Notes under the pieces: model-generated | What the model was told of the DNA's origin: nothing | The model's database searches: none | What the model saw: only the letters and a program-made list of their open reading frames with translations | Made by a program: the position numbers and the translations under genes | Origin: Chelatococcus reniformis | GTDB lineage: Bacteria; Pseudomonadota; Alphaproteobacteria; Rhizobiales; Beijerinckiaceae | Direction: 5' to 3' | Length of the DNA: 64,000 nucleotides | NCBI RefSeq assembly: GCF_014640075.1 | Contig: NZ_BMGG01000004.1 | Location: 195,048-259,047 of the forward strand | Part shown: positions 27,383 to 36,315 of the stretch, piece after piece | Layout: each line of letters begins with the position of its first letter | Position numbering within the stretch: the first letter of the stretch is position 1

Positions 27383-28096
27383 TCAATCGCCGAAAATCAT
27401 GTGGCGAACGTCGGAGTCCTGGCTGAGGTCCCGGCATGAGCCCTGGCGCCGCACCACGCCGGCCCCCAGCACCACGGCGCGGTCCGCCACCTCCAGCGCC
27501 AGGCGGGCGTTCTGCTCGACGAGCAGCACGGTGACGTTCATCTCGCGCAGCCGCCGGATCTCGCGGTAGATCTCCGCGACGATGACCGGCGCCAGTCCCA
27601 TGGACGGCTCGTCCAGCATCAGCAGCGTCGGCTGCGCCACCAGGGCGCGGCCGATCGCCAGCATCTGCTGCTCCCCGCCGGAGAGGTTGCCGGCGGGCTG
27701 GCGCCTGCGTTCGCGCAGACGCGGAAACAGCTCGAACACCTTGTCGATGCGCTCGCCGAGGTCGGCACCACGCTTGGCGTAGCCGCCCATGCGCAGGTTG
27801 TCGGCGACGGACAGCGTCGAGAACACCAGCCGGCCCTCGGGAACGTGGATCAGTCCGCTGCTGATGCGCTGGCGCGGCGTCAGGTGCGTCGCGGCGCGGC
27901 CGAGATAGGAGATCTCGCCCTCGGTCCGCTCGAGCACCCCTGAAATCGCCTTGAGCAACGTGGTCTTGCCGGCGCCGTTGGGGCCGATCAGGCAGACGCA
28001 TTCGCCGGCGGCGATGCTGAGATCGATGTCGCGAATAGCCCGCAACGCGCCGTAGTAGGCGCTGAGGCCCTTGATCTCGAGAACCGGGTCAGGCAT
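27383..28096 (-). CDS. livF: Branched-chain-type ABC transporter ATPase
   Basis: 237 residues with Walker A GPNGAGKTT, signature LSGGEQQML, Walker B LLMLDEPSMGLAP and the H-loop region VLLVEQN. It is the LivF-type ATPase of a HAAT-family importer. Its ATG overlaps the livG stop by 8 bases, which also shows that MPDPVLEI is the start. The substrate is probably a carboxylic acid used by the adjoining CoA ligase and carboxylase rather than an amino acid; this is inferred from context. Confidence 0.95.
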   Translation of the reverse strand: MPDPVLEIKGLSAYYGALRAIRDIDLSIAAGECVCLIGPNGAGKTTLLKAISGVLERTEGEISYLGRAATHLTPRQRISSGLIHVPEGRLVFSTLSVADNLRMGGYAKRGADLGERIDKVFELFPRLRERRRQPAGNLSGGEQQMLAIGRALVAQPTLLMLDEPSMGLAPVIVAEIYREIRRLREMNVTVLLVEQNARLALEVADRAVVLGAGVVRRQGSCRDLSQDSDVRHMIFGD

Positions 28097-28853
28097 CGGC
28101 GTCGAGCCCCAGGTAGGCGGCCATGACGAGCGGATCACGCCGCACCTCTTCGCCGCCGCCGCGCGCGATGACCGTGCCCGCGTCGAGCACGTAGATGCTG
28201 TCGGAGACCGCCATGACCAGATCGAGGTCGTGCTCGACCAGGACCAGCGTCACGCCCATCGCGATGATCTTGCGGAACAGCTGGCCGAGCGCCGTCGTCT
28301 CGCTGGTGTTCAGGCCGGCGGCCGGCTCGTCGAGCAGCAGCAGGCGCGGGCCGGTGGCGAGCGCGCGGCCGATCTCGAGCTTGCGCTGGAGGCCGTAGGA
28401 GAGATCGCCGGCGCGGCGTTGCCACCAGACCGGATCGAGATCGAGGAATTGCAGCAGCTTGCGCGCGTCCGCCTCGGCCGTCCGCTCCTCGGCACGGCTC
28501 GATGGCAGATTGAGCAGGTCGGCGAGGAGGCTCGCCCTCTGGTGCCGGTAGAAGCCGGTGGCGACGACTTCCCAGGCGGGCATGTCGACGAACATTTGCA
28601 GGTTCTGGAAGGAGCGCGCCAGGCCCATGGCGCAAATGCGATGTGGCGGCAGGCCGGAGATCCTGGCCCCGTCGAGGTGCACCTCGCCGGCGGACGGCGT
28701 CGCATAGCCTGAAATTACGTTCATCAGCGTGCTTTTGCCGGCACCGTTGGGGCCGATCACCGAGGTGATCACGCCGGCCGGGATCGCCATGCGGACGTCG
28801 CGCAGCGCATGCACGCCGCCAAAGGATTTCGACACGCCGTTGATGGACAGCAT
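28089..28853 (-). CDS. livG: Branched-chain-type ABC transporter ATPase
   Basis: 254 residues: Walker A GPNGAGKSTL, LivG-specific ARSFQNLQMF, Walker B LLLLDEPAAGLN and H-loop VLVEHDLDLV. The signature region reads LSYGLQRKLEIGRAL, the usual LivG form. Pairs with LivF on the inner face of the membrane. ATG 28853 (MLSINGVSK) has GAGGTG just upstream and starts 6 bases after the livM stop. Confidence 0.95.
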   Translation of the reverse strand: MLSINGVSKSFGGVHALRDVRMAIPAGVITSVIGPNGAGKSTLMNVISGYATPSAGEVHLDGARISGLPPHRICAMGLARSFQNLQMFVDMPAWEVVATGFYRHQRASLLADLLNLPSSRAEERTAEADARKLLQFLDLDPVWWQRRAGDLSYGLQRKLEIGRALATGPRLLLLDEPAAGLNTSETTALGQLFRKIIAMGVTLVLVEHDLDLVMAVSDSIYVLDAGTVIARGGGEEVRRDPLVMAAYLGLDADA

Positions 28854-28858
28854 GGTGC

Positions 28859-29848
28859 TCACCTCGCCTGCGCCGGCCGCCTGCGGAGGGCGGTGATCTG
28901 GAGGCGCAGGCGCGAGGCGATCTGCGTCAGGCCGTCGACCAGGCCCTGCGGCGCGAACTTGACGACCAGCACCATGAGGACGCCGAAAGCGAGGGTCTTG
29001 TAGTCCTCGGCCCGATCGAGCAGCAGCGGCAGCACGGTTACGATGAGCGCGCCCACGATGGCGCCGGATATGCGCTGGAGCGAGCCGACGATGACCATGA
29101 CCAGGACGTCGATCGAATAGGAGAAGCCGAACGAGGAGGCGTTGAAGGAGCGCGCGAAATTGGCGTAGAGGCCGCCGGCGATGCCCGCCAGCATGGCGCC
29201 GAGCGAGAAGACGAGGGCCTTGGTGCGCACGCAGTCGATGCCGACGCCGGCGGCGGCGAACTCCGACATCTTCATGGCGCGCAGGCTGCGGCCGACCTTC
29301 GAACGGGTGACGTTGGAGCCGATCAACGCCGCGATCACCAGGAACGCCCAGCACACCCAGAACAGGTCGTTGGAACGTGGCAGTTCGTTGCCCACGAATT
29401 TGAAGCGGGCGATGGTGACGCCGGGATCGAGCCCGCCCGTCAGGCTCGAGAGGTTGGCAAACAGGATGTAGGCGATGATGCCGAAGGCGAGCGTGCCCAT
29501 GGCCAGGTAGTGGTCGTGCAGCCGTGACAGCGGCCGGCTGACCAGCCAGCCGCACGCCATCGCCACCAGTCCGCCGGCGACGATCGCCAGTGTGCTGTCG
29601 AGATGAAGCCTGTTGGTCGCCAGCGTCGTCGCGTAGGCGCCGATGCCCACGAAGGCCGCCTGGGCGAGGGAGATCTGCCCGGCCAGGCCGAAGATCAGGC
29701 AGAGCCCGATGGCCGCGATGGCATTGATGGCGGTGTAGATCAGCAACGACTCGTGGAAGGAGTTGCCCGCCGCCAGGAAGGCGATCGGGAACAGCACGAG
29801 CAGGGCTGTGGTGATGAGGCGATCATGGGTCATCGGGGCCGCCGTCAC
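28859..29848 (-). CDS. livM: Branched-chain-type ABC transporter permease
   Basis: 329-residue inner-membrane protein with about eight to ten hydrophobic segments and the LivM core GLCLIFGLAGQISLAQAAFVG and the loop GRSLRAMKMSEFAAAGVGID. It forms half of the translocation pore with LivH. The start is probably GTG 29848, whose GTGA overlaps the livH stop by 4 bases; ATG 29833 is possible. Confidence 0.93.
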   Translation of the reverse strand: MTAAPMTHDRLITTALLVLFPIAFLAAGNSFHESLLIYTAINAIAAIGLCLIFGLAGQISLAQAAFVGIGAYATTLATNRLHLDSTLAIVAGGLVAMACGWLVSRPLSRLHDHYLAMGTLAFGIIAYILFANLSSLTGGLDPGVTIARFKFVGNELPRSNDLFWVCWAFLVIAALIGSNVTRSKVGRSLRAMKMSEFAAAGVGIDCVRTKALVFSLGAMLAGIAGGLYANFARSFNASSFGFSYSIDVLVMVIVGSLQRISGAIVGALIVTVLPLLLDRAEDYKTLAFGVLMVLVVKFAPQGLVDGLTQIASRLRLQITALRRRPAQAR

Positions 29849-30711
29849 AGTTTCTTCAGGGCGCGGCCGCCGAGCAGCCCCTGGGGGAACAGCATGAGCA
29901 CGACGAAGAGAAGCGACAACGTGATCGCATCCTTGTAGGCGGAGCTGAGGTAGCCGGCGGACAGGGCCTCGGTGAGGCCGAGGATCAGGCCGCCGACGAC
30001 GGCGCCGATGGGGCTGCCGATGCCGCCCAGAATGGCGGCGCCGAAGCCCTTGAGACCGAGGAACAAACCGTTGTCGTAGCTGGCCGAGGCGATCGGGGCG
30101 ACGAGGGCGCCGGCGGCGGCGCCGAAGAAGCCGGCAATGGCGAAGGACGAGGCCGCGATCCAGCGCGGGGCGACGCCCATCAGGACGGCGGCGTAGGGGT
30201 CGAGCGCCACCGCCCTCATGGACAGCCCGAGCCAGGTGGTGCGCAGCACGACGGCGAGGCCGAGCGAGAGCACCACGAGCGTCAGCACGATCCAGGCCGC
30301 CTGCGGGCTGATGAAGATGCCGAACACGGGCCAGGTGGCGGCGCTGGACAGCGGCGGCAGGAACAGCGTCGATTTGCCGATGGTCACCTCGACCGCGCCC
30401 TTGATGGCGATGGCGAGACCCAGCGTGATCATGACCTGCGCCAGCGGATCGCCGGCCTTCTGGTCGAGCACCAGCAGGTAGAGGACGAGGGCGATGGCGG
30501 CGACGCAGACGACGGTGGCCAGCAGCGCCGCCGCCATGGGCAGGCCGAGCGTCTGCGAGAAATACACGGCCAGCACGCCGCCCAACATCACGAACTCGCC
30601 GTGCGCGAAGTTGATGATCCGCTTGGTCGCGAAGACGATGGTGAAGCCGATGGCGATGAGCGCGTAGACCGCGCCCAGCGACAGGGCGGAGATGACGATC
30701 TGGGTGATCAT
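29845..30711 (-). CDS. livH: Branched-chain-type ABC transporter permease
   Basis: 288-residue inner-membrane permease with typical LivH motifs: LGAVYALIAIGFTIVFATKR, IINFAHGEFVMLGG near the N terminus and GSPIGAVVGGLILGLTEALS near the end. It lies 31 bases downstream of the binding-protein gene and overlaps livM by 4 bases, so the permease genes are translationally coupled. Confidence 0.95.
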   Translation of the reverse strand: MITQIVISALSLGAVYALIAIGFTIVFATKRIINFAHGEFVMLGGVLAVYFSQTLGLPMAAALLATVVCVAAIALVLYLLVLDQKAGDPLAQVMITLGLAIAIKGAVEVTIGKSTLFLPPLSSAATWPVFGIFISPQAAWIVLTLVVLSLGLAVVLRTTWLGLSMRAVALDPYAAVLMGVAPRWIAASSFAIAGFFGAAAGALVAPIASASYDNGLFLGLKGFGAAILGGIGSPIGAVVGGLILGLTEALSAGYLSSAYKDAITLSLLFVVLMLFPQGLLGGRALKKL

Positions 30712-30742
30712 GGGCGATGCCGCCGTTCCGGCCGTGTCGCGT

Positions 30743-31921
30743 TCACTCGGCCACCACCCACTGCCCGTCCTTGGCCTGCATCAGCACCATCGACAGGGAG
30801 TTCTGGTTGAGGCCGCCGTGGTTGTCGGGCGTGAACTGGAAGATGCCGTTGGCGCCGGTGATCGAGACCGTCTCGATGGCGTCGCGCAGCTTGTCGCGGG
30901 TCAGTTCGCCGTCGACTTTCTCGGCGGCCGCCTTGACGATCATCAGGGCGTCGTGGCTGTGGGCTGCGAAGGTGGCCGGCGCGTCGCCATACTTGGCCTT
31001 GTAGTCGGCATAGAGCTTCTGCACGACCGGGCGGACCGGGTCGTCCGCCTTGAGCGTGTCGGGCGCCAGCAGCCGCATGGAGGTGACGTAGGTGCCGTTG
31101 GCCGCAGGGCCGGCCTGCTGGAGCAGGTCGCGGCTGGCGGCGGCGTAGCTGTTGAAGATCGGCTTCTGGTAGCCGACGGCGGCCGCGTTCTTGAGAATGA
31201 TGCTCGGCCCGGGCAGGGCGCTCCAGATCAGCAGCGCCTGTGCGTCGGAGGCTTTGACGCGCAGCACCTGCGCCGTCATGTCGGTGTCCTGGCGGTTGAA
31301 TTCCTCGTGCCGGACGATGTCGATGCCGTCGGTCTTGGCGAGCTCGCGCAGTACGTTCGCGCCGGATTGGCCAAAGCCGTCGGCCGACGACATCAGCGCG
31401 ATCCTGGTGATGCCGCGCTTCTTGAGCTTGGCCAATAGATCGGCAGCGACGATGCGGTCCGACGGCGGTGTATTGAAGCCGTAGGGCGTCGTCGGCGTGA
31501 ACACCTTCTCGGTGCCCGCGTGCATGATGATCGGCGTCTTCGCTTCGTTGGCGATCGGCAGCACGAGCAGGCTCTCGCCGGAGCTGGACGGTCCGAAGAC
31601 GACGTCGACTTTGTCGGAATCGATGAGACGGCGCAGCTGCTGCGACGCTTTGGTGCCGTTGCCTTCGGTGTCGTAGACGATGACTTCGACCTTGCGGCCG
31701 GCGATGCCGCCGGCCTTGTTCAGCTCCTCCGCGGCGAGCCGCAGGCCGCGCTCCTCGGGGATGCCCAAGAATGCGGCTGGCCCCGATGTCGCGTAGACGG
31801 CGCCGACCTTGATCGATTCGGCGGCCTGTCCGGGGGAACCCATGGCTGCGGCGCCGGCGAGCGACACGGCGACGGCGATGGCAGGGCGGCGGAGCGGGCG
31901 GAGGGCGAGCCAAGGGCGCAT
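30743..31921 (-). CDS. livK: Periplasmic substrate-binding protein, branched-chain type
   Basis: 392 residues: signal peptide (basic MRPWLALRPLRRP, hydrophobic stretch, cleavage near GQAA|ES), then the type I periplasmic-binding fold with IKVGAVYATSGPAAFLGIPE and VVFGPSSSGESLLV. It captures the transporter's substrate and is the first gene of the operon, with a palindromic operator 23 bases upstream. A close paralogue lies at 33432-34589; shared blocks include LSSGES-like loops, FNRQD and AIETV, so one probably arose from the other by duplication. Confidence 0.94.
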   Translation of the reverse strand: MRPWLALRPLRRPAIAVAVSLAGAAAMGSPGQAAESIKVGAVYATSGPAAFLGIPEERGLRLAAEELNKAGGIAGRKVEVIVYDTEGNGTKASQQLRRLIDSDKVDVVFGPSSSGESLLVLPIANEAKTPIIMHAGTEKVFTPTTPYGFNTPPSDRIVAADLLAKLKKRGITRIALMSSADGFGQSGANVLRELAKTDGIDIVRHEEFNRQDTDMTAQVLRVKASDAQALLIWSALPGPSIILKNAAAVGYQKPIFNSYAAASRDLLQQAGPAANGTYVTSMRLLAPDTLKADDPVRPVVQKLYADYKAKYGDAPATFAAHSHDALMIVKAAAEKVDGELTRDKLRDAIETVSITGANGIFQFTPDNHGGLNQNSLSMVLMQAKDGQWVVAE

Positions 31922-31943
31922 GAGCGGTTCCCCATATTTTTAT

Positions 31944-31957
31944 CTAACAGGTGTTAG
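31944..31957. promoter_or_regulatory. Palindromic operator 2 (liv operon promoter)
   Basis: CTAACAGGTGTTAG is a perfect 14-base interrupted palindrome, with TTAG following on the right. It lies 23 bases upstream of the livK start and 139 bases from the divergent acyl-CoA dehydrogenase gene. It is the best match to the shared regulon motif. Confidence 0.75.
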
Positions 31958-32049
31958 TTAGTTGTTGACGGCGGCGCTTGTCAAACGCATTTTTGCGACC
32001 GCGGACGGCGGCTTCGCCACCGGTCCCACAGGAGCCGGTCCCGACCGAC

Positions 32050-32072
32050 GGTAGCGATTTGGTATCGCTACC
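32050..32072. promoter_or_regulatory. 23-base palindrome upstream of acyl-CoA dehydrogenase
   Basis: GGTAGCGAT and ATCGCTACC form a perfect 9-base inverted repeat around TTGGT, ending 23 bases before the dehydrogenase ATG. It could be a second operator, unlike the CTAACA-type sites, or a hairpin in the 5' leader just ahead of the ribosome site at 32081-32087. Confidence 0.6.
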
Positions 32073-32095
32073 CGCATAGCAGGTGAGTATTGGTG

Positions 32096-33244
32096 ATGAC
32101 TTCGCTGTCGGAAGAACAAATCGCATTCCAAGACGTCATCAACCGGGCCATCGTCGAGACGTCGCCCGTCGAGCGCGCGCAGAAGCTCGACGCCGCCAAG
32201 ACCTTCGACGCGGAGCTCTACCGGGTGCTCGGCGAACTTGGTGTTCTCGGGCTCGGGGTGGCGGAGGAGGACGGCGGCAGCGGCGGCACCAATATCGAAC
32301 AGGTTGTTGCGCTGCGCGCGCTGGCCAACCGCGCGACCTCGATGGCGGTGTTCTGCGTCGTGCAGTTCCTGGTCACCCGGCTGTTGAAGGACAATGCCAC
32401 TGCCGAGCAGAAGCGGGCCTTTCTGGCTCCGCTGGCCGCCGGCCGCCAGAAGGCGTCGTTCTGTCTGACCGAGGCGGGCGGCGGCACCGACATCCTGCGC
32501 GCCATGAAGACGACGGCCCGCGCCGACGGCGGCGACTATGTGATCAACGGCGCAAAGATGTGGATCAGCGGCGCCACGACGTCCGACTTCTACGTGGTGC
32601 TGGCGCGAACCGCGCCCGGCAAGACCGACGGTGTGTCCATGTTCCTGGTGCCGAGCCGGGCGGCGGGCATCACGGCCCGTGAGATCGACACCTTCGCCAT
32701 CAACGGCTACGACACCTGCCAGGTCTTCTTCGACGACGTGCGCGTTCCTGCCGCCAACCTGATCGGTACTGAGGGCCGCGGCTTCCGCCAGGTGCTGGCG
32801 ACGCTGAACTCCGAACGCATCAACGCCGCGGCCGTGGCGATCGGCATCGCCCAGGGCGCCATGGAGGTGGCGGCCGACTATGCGCGCGAGCGCCAGGCCT
32901 TCGGCAAGTCGCTGGCCGAGCTGCAGGCGGTGCAGCACAAGCTCGCCAACGTGGCGACGACCGTCGAGCTTGCCTGGACCTTCCTGCTGGCGACGGCGGT
33001 GCGCGACGACAACGGCGAGCCGGTCGACGTGGCGAGCTCCATGGCCAAGCTCGCGGCCTCCAATGCCGCCAAGCTCTCCGCCGACGTCGGCATGGAGATC
33101 CTGGCGTCCGCCGCCTTCGATACGGCGAGCCCGATGCAGCGCTACTACCGCGATCACCGGCTGTATTCGTTCGCGCCGTTGAACGACGAGATGTGCCGCA
33201 ACCTGATCGCGGAACGTTACTTCGGCTTCGGGCGCGGATTCTGA
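32096..33244 (+). CDS. Acyl-CoA dehydrogenase
   Basis: 382 residues of the FAD-dependent acyl-CoA dehydrogenase family: SFCLTEAGGGTDI (flavin and substrate loop), YVINGAKMWISGA, and RERQAFGKSLAELQAVQHKL. It should introduce an alpha,beta double bond, passing electrons to ETF. Near the C terminus, where many members have the catalytic Glu in a YEGTxQIxR motif, the sequence is FAPLNDEMCRNLIAER with no EGT, so the base may lie elsewhere, as in isovaleryl-CoA dehydrogenase, or activity may differ. Upstream TTG and GTG starts are in frame; I chose ATG 32096, 8 bases after AGGTGAG. Divergent from the liv operon. Confidence 0.9.
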   Translation: MTSLSEEQIAFQDVINRAIVETSPVERAQKLDAAKTFDAELYRVLGELGVLGLGVAEEDGGSGGTNIEQVVALRALANRATSMAVFCVVQFLVTRLLKDNATAEQKRAFLAPLAAGRQKASFCLTEAGGGTDILRAMKTTARADGGDYVINGAKMWISGATTSDFYVVLARTAPGKTDGVSMFLVPSRAAGITAREIDTFAINGYDTCQVFFDDVRVPAANLIGTEGRGFRQVLATLNSERINAAAVAIGIAQGAMEVAADYARERQAFGKSLAELQAVQHKLANVATTVELAWTFLLATAVRDDNGEPVDVASSMAKLAASNAAKLSADVGMEILASAAFDTASPMQRYYRDHRLYSFAPLNDEMCRNLIAERYFGFGRGF

Positions 33245-33270
33245 CGGAGGCGCGCGCCACCCTGGCGGCA

Positions 33271-33383
33271 TAGCCGGGCTTGACCCGGCTATCCCATCCA
33301 CTGAGGAGAGAACCGTTCAGCCGGTGCTGTCGACATAATGTTACTTGAGTTGATGAATGACCGGGTCAAGCCCGGCCATGACG
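33271..33383. repeat. REP-like palindromes between acyl-CoA dehydrogenase and second binding protein
   Basis: Two REP-like copies. TAGCCGGGCTTGACCCGGCT-A at 33271-33291 is a hairpin, and CCGGGTCAAGCCCGGCC followed by ATGACG lies at 33361-33383 in the opposite orientation. The same unit occurs at 36193-36276, 39765-39786 and 48329-48480. The first hairpin could act as a transcription attenuator after the dehydrogenase gene. Confidence 0.75.
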
Positions 33384-33431
33384 CGGCAGGCATCGCCCAT
33401 AAAAATAGCTCAAGAACTGCGGGAGGACATA

Positions 33432-34589
33432 ATGACAAATCTGAAATCCAGGCGCCTATGCCTTGCGGCACTTGCCTCGTTGCTGCTGGCGCCGGGCGCT
33501 GCGGCGGCGGCCGAGCCGATCACCATCGGCGCCATCTATCCGATGAGCGGCTCGGCCTCGTTTCTCGGCATCCCCGAGGAGCGGGCGCTGCGTATGGTGG
33601 TCGAGGACTGGAACAAGGCGGGCGGCCTCGCCGGCCGTCCGGTCAAGCTGATCGCCTACGATACCGAGGGCAACAGCACCAAGGGCGTGCAGCAGCTGCG
33701 ACGGCTGGTGGAATCGGACAAGGTCGACGTGCTGTTCGGGCCGTCAAGCTCGGGCGAAAGCCTTGCCGCCATTCCCATCGCCAATGAATTGCAGACCCCG
33801 ATGATCGCGCACGGCGGCACCGAGGCCATCGTCAGCCCGCCGCTCAAATACGTGTTCAATTCCTGCCCTGTCGACCGCGTGGCGATCTCGCACGTACTCG
33901 CTTATGCCAAGCGCAATGGGTTCAAGAAGCTCGCCATGATGAGCGCGGCCGACGGCTACGGCCAGTCGGGCACCCGCATCCTGCGCGAGCTCGCCCCGAC
34001 CTACGGCATCGATGTCGTCGCCGCCGAGGAGTTCAATCGGCAGGATCCGGACATCACCGCCCAGGTGCTGCGGGTGCGTGAGCGCGAGCCCGACGCCATC
34101 GTGGTGTGGAGCGCCCTGCCGGGGCCAACGGTGCTGCTGAAGAACGCGCGGGCGGTCGGCTACGACGTGCCGATCATCGTCGGCTATGGGGCGGCATCGA
34201 ATGCCCTCGTCGCCAATGTCGGGGCCGCGGCGGAGGGCGTCTACATCTCCTCGTTCCGCCTGCTGGTGCCCGACAGCCTGCCGGATTCCGATCCCTCCAA
34301 GCCCGTCGTGCAAAAGCTCTATACTGACTACAAGGCGAAGTACGGTCAGGCCCCGGAGAACTTCGCCCAGCACAGCTACGACGCGGCGCTGATCCTGGAG
34401 CAGGCGGTCAAGTCGATCAAGGGGCCGTTGACGCGTGATACCCTGCGCGATGCCATCGAGACGGTGCAGGTCACCGGTGCAAATGGTCGGTTCCATTTCT
34501 CCCCCACCAGCCACGGCGGACTCGATTTGGAGTCCAAGCCGCTCGTCATGCTGCGTTACGAGCAGGGACGGTGGCGGGTGGTGGAATAG
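33432..34589 (+). CDS. Second periplasmic binding protein, LivK paralogue
   Basis: 385 residues with a signal peptide (NLKSRRLCLAALASLLLAPG, cleavage near AAAA|EP) and the type I binding fold (ITIGAIYPMSGSASFLGIPE, VLFGPSSSGESLAA). It clearly resembles the livK product at 30743-31921 along its length. No permease genes follow, so it probably delivers a related substrate to the liv permease next door. GGGAGGACATA supports the ATG at 33432. It is followed by a CoA ligase gene after 44 bases. Confidence 0.93.
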   Translation: MTNLKSRRLCLAALASLLLAPGAAAAAEPITIGAIYPMSGSASFLGIPEERALRMVVEDWNKAGGLAGRPVKLIAYDTEGNSTKGVQQLRRLVESDKVDVLFGPSSSGESLAAIPIANELQTPMIAHGGTEAIVSPPLKYVFNSCPVDRVAISHVLAYAKRNGFKKLAMMSAADGYGQSGTRILRELAPTYGIDVVAAEEFNRQDPDITAQVLRVREREPDAIVVWSALPGPTVLLKNARAVGYDVPIIVGYGAASNALVANVGAAAEGVYISSFRLLVPDSLPDSDPSKPVVQKLYTDYKAKYGQAPENFAQHSYDAALILEQAVKSIKGPLTRDTLRDAIETVQVTGANGRFHFSPTSHGGLDLESKPLVMLRYEQGRWRVVE

Positions 34590-34633
34590 CGCAACCCGCG
34601 TGCGATTTCGGTCAAAGCGCATCGGAGCAAGGC

Positions 34634-36178
34634 ATGCTCGACATTCCCCAGAATACGCTCCCCGACATCTGGTCGTATCACGCGTGTCTCGCGCCCGCGA
34701 AGCGCGCCATCGCCAGCGGCGACGAGGTGCTGACCTGGGGCGAGTTCGGCGCGCAGATGAACCGGATGGTCCATGCGTTGACCGGGCTCGGCCTGCGCAA
34801 GGGCGACCGCGTCGCCTTCGTGATGTCGAACACCGTCGAGCACCTGGTGCTGCTGTGCGGCGCGATGAAGGCCGGCGCTTGCGTGGTGCCGTTGAGCACG
34901 CTCCTGGCACCGGAGCAGATCGCCGGCCTGATCAACGATTCCGGCGCCCTGTGGCTGTTCACGGACCCTGGCTTCGCCGGGGTGATCCGGACGATCCGCG
35001 AGCGGCTGGTCACCGTGCGGCCGGGCGGGGTCTTCTCCAGCGGCGACGAGGAGGGGTGCGGCTCCACCGAGGCTCTGCTGGCGCAGGCGAGCTCGGCGGA
35101 GCCGGGGGTGGCGCTCCACCTCGATGACCTCATGAACATCAGCTACAGCTCCGGTACCACGGGGCTGCCCAAGGGCGTCGCCTATTCCCACCGCGCCCGC
35201 CAGATCATGGGGCTGACCTACGCCATTCCCATGAAGTTCGGGCCCACGGCGCGGACCCTGCTGACGACGCCGATCTACTCCAACGGCACCTGGATCACGC
35301 TGTGGCCGGCGCTGCTGAGCGGCGGCGAAATCGAGATCATGCCGAGCTTCGCAGTCGGACCGTGCCTTGAGTTGATCGAGGCGCGGCGCATCACCCACAC
35401 CTTCATGGTGCCGACCCAGTATATCCGTATCCTGGAGGACCCCGCCTTCCGGCGGGCGGACCTCGGCTCGCTGCGCATGTGCCTGACCGCCGGTTCCGCC
35501 ATGGGCACCGACGTGAAGCGCCGCATCCAGGACCAACTCGGCCCCTGCCTGCACGAACTCTATGGCTACTCCGAGGGCGGTGCGACGATCATCACGCCGG
35601 AGGAGATGGCTGAGCGGCCGGCCTCGGTGGGGCGCCCCAACCCCGGCTTCGACATCCGCATCCTCGATCAGCACGACCGCGATGCGCCGCGCGGGGAGGC
35701 CGGCGAGATCGCCTTCTACGGCGGCTGGGCCATGCGCGGCTATCACGGCAATCGGGAGCAGACCGAGGCGGCAATCTGGCGTGACCAGCGCGGCCGCACC
35801 TTCATCCGCTCGGGCGATGTCGGCCGGCTCGACGCGGACGGCTATCTCTATGTGGTCGACCGCAAGAAGGACATGATCATCTCGGGCGGCTTCAACATCT
35901 ATCCGTCCGATATCGAGGCGGTGCTGAGCGCGCATCCCGATGTGATCGAGGCCACTGTCGTCGGCGTGCCGCATCCGACCTGGGGCGAGACCCCGGTGGG
36001 CTTCGTCATCCTGCGGGGAGATGCGGCGCCGGAGAGCGAAGCCTTGAAAGCCTGGGCCAACGAACGGCTCGCCAAGACCCAGCGTCTGGCCAAGGTCGTG
36101 CCGTTGGACGAGTTTCCGCGCAATGCGCTCGGCAAGGTGGTGAAGCGCGAGCTGCGGGACCGCCCGGAGATCAAGTAG
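34634..36178 (+). CDS. Acyl-CoA synthetase (AMP-forming)
   Basis: 514-residue ANL-family ligase: phosphate loop SYSSGTTGLPKGVAYSH, YGYSEGGA, GDVGRLDADGYLYVVDRKKD and catalytic Lys in NALGKVVKREL. It activates a carboxylic acid with ATP and CoA. Next to a binding-protein gene, it pairs import and activation of one compound, in parallel with the ligase at 23969. ATG 34634 (MLDIPQN) has GGAG/AAGG upstream and matches the usual N terminus; an in-frame upstream extension is unlikely. Confidence 0.92.
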   Translation: MLDIPQNTLPDIWSYHACLAPAKRAIASGDEVLTWGEFGAQMNRMVHALTGLGLRKGDRVAFVMSNTVEHLVLLCGAMKAGACVVPLSTLLAPEQIAGLINDSGALWLFTDPGFAGVIRTIRERLVTVRPGGVFSSGDEEGCGSTEALLAQASSAEPGVALHLDDLMNISYSSGTTGLPKGVAYSHRARQIMGLTYAIPMKFGPTARTLLTTPIYSNGTWITLWPALLSGGEIEIMPSFAVGPCLELIEARRITHTFMVPTQYIRILEDPAFRRADLGSLRMCLTAGSAMGTDVKRRIQDQLGPCLHELYGYSEGGATIITPEEMAERPASVGRPNPGFDIRILDQHDRDAPRGEAGEIAFYGGWAMRGYHGNREQTEAAIWRDQRGRTFIRSGDVGRLDADGYLYVVDRKKDMIISGGFNIYPSDIEAVLSAHPDVIEATVVGVPHPTWGETPVGFVILRGDAAPESEALKAWANERLAKTQRLAKVVPLDEFPRNALGKVVKRELRDRPEIK

Positions 36179-36192
36179 TTTGAAAGTGGATA

Positions 36193-36276
36193 GATGGCCG
36201 GGTCAAGCCCGGCCATGACGGCATGAGGGTAAGGCGCAAGATGTCCAGCGTCATGGCCGGGCTTGACCCGGCCATC
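36193..36276. repeat. Inverted pair of REP-like elements at a convergent gene junction
   Basis: A 28-base unit at 36193-36220 (GATGGCC GGGTCAAGCC onward) recurs as its exact reverse complement at 36249-36276, separated by 28 bases. Each unit is itself a hairpin. The pair sits between the converging CoA ligase (stop 36178) and enoyl-CoA hydratase (stop 36316) genes, so a bidirectional terminator role is likely. Confidence 0.85.
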
Positions 36277-36315
36277 CATCCAACAAAGACACGTCCGGCG
36301 CAGGATCAGACGGTG

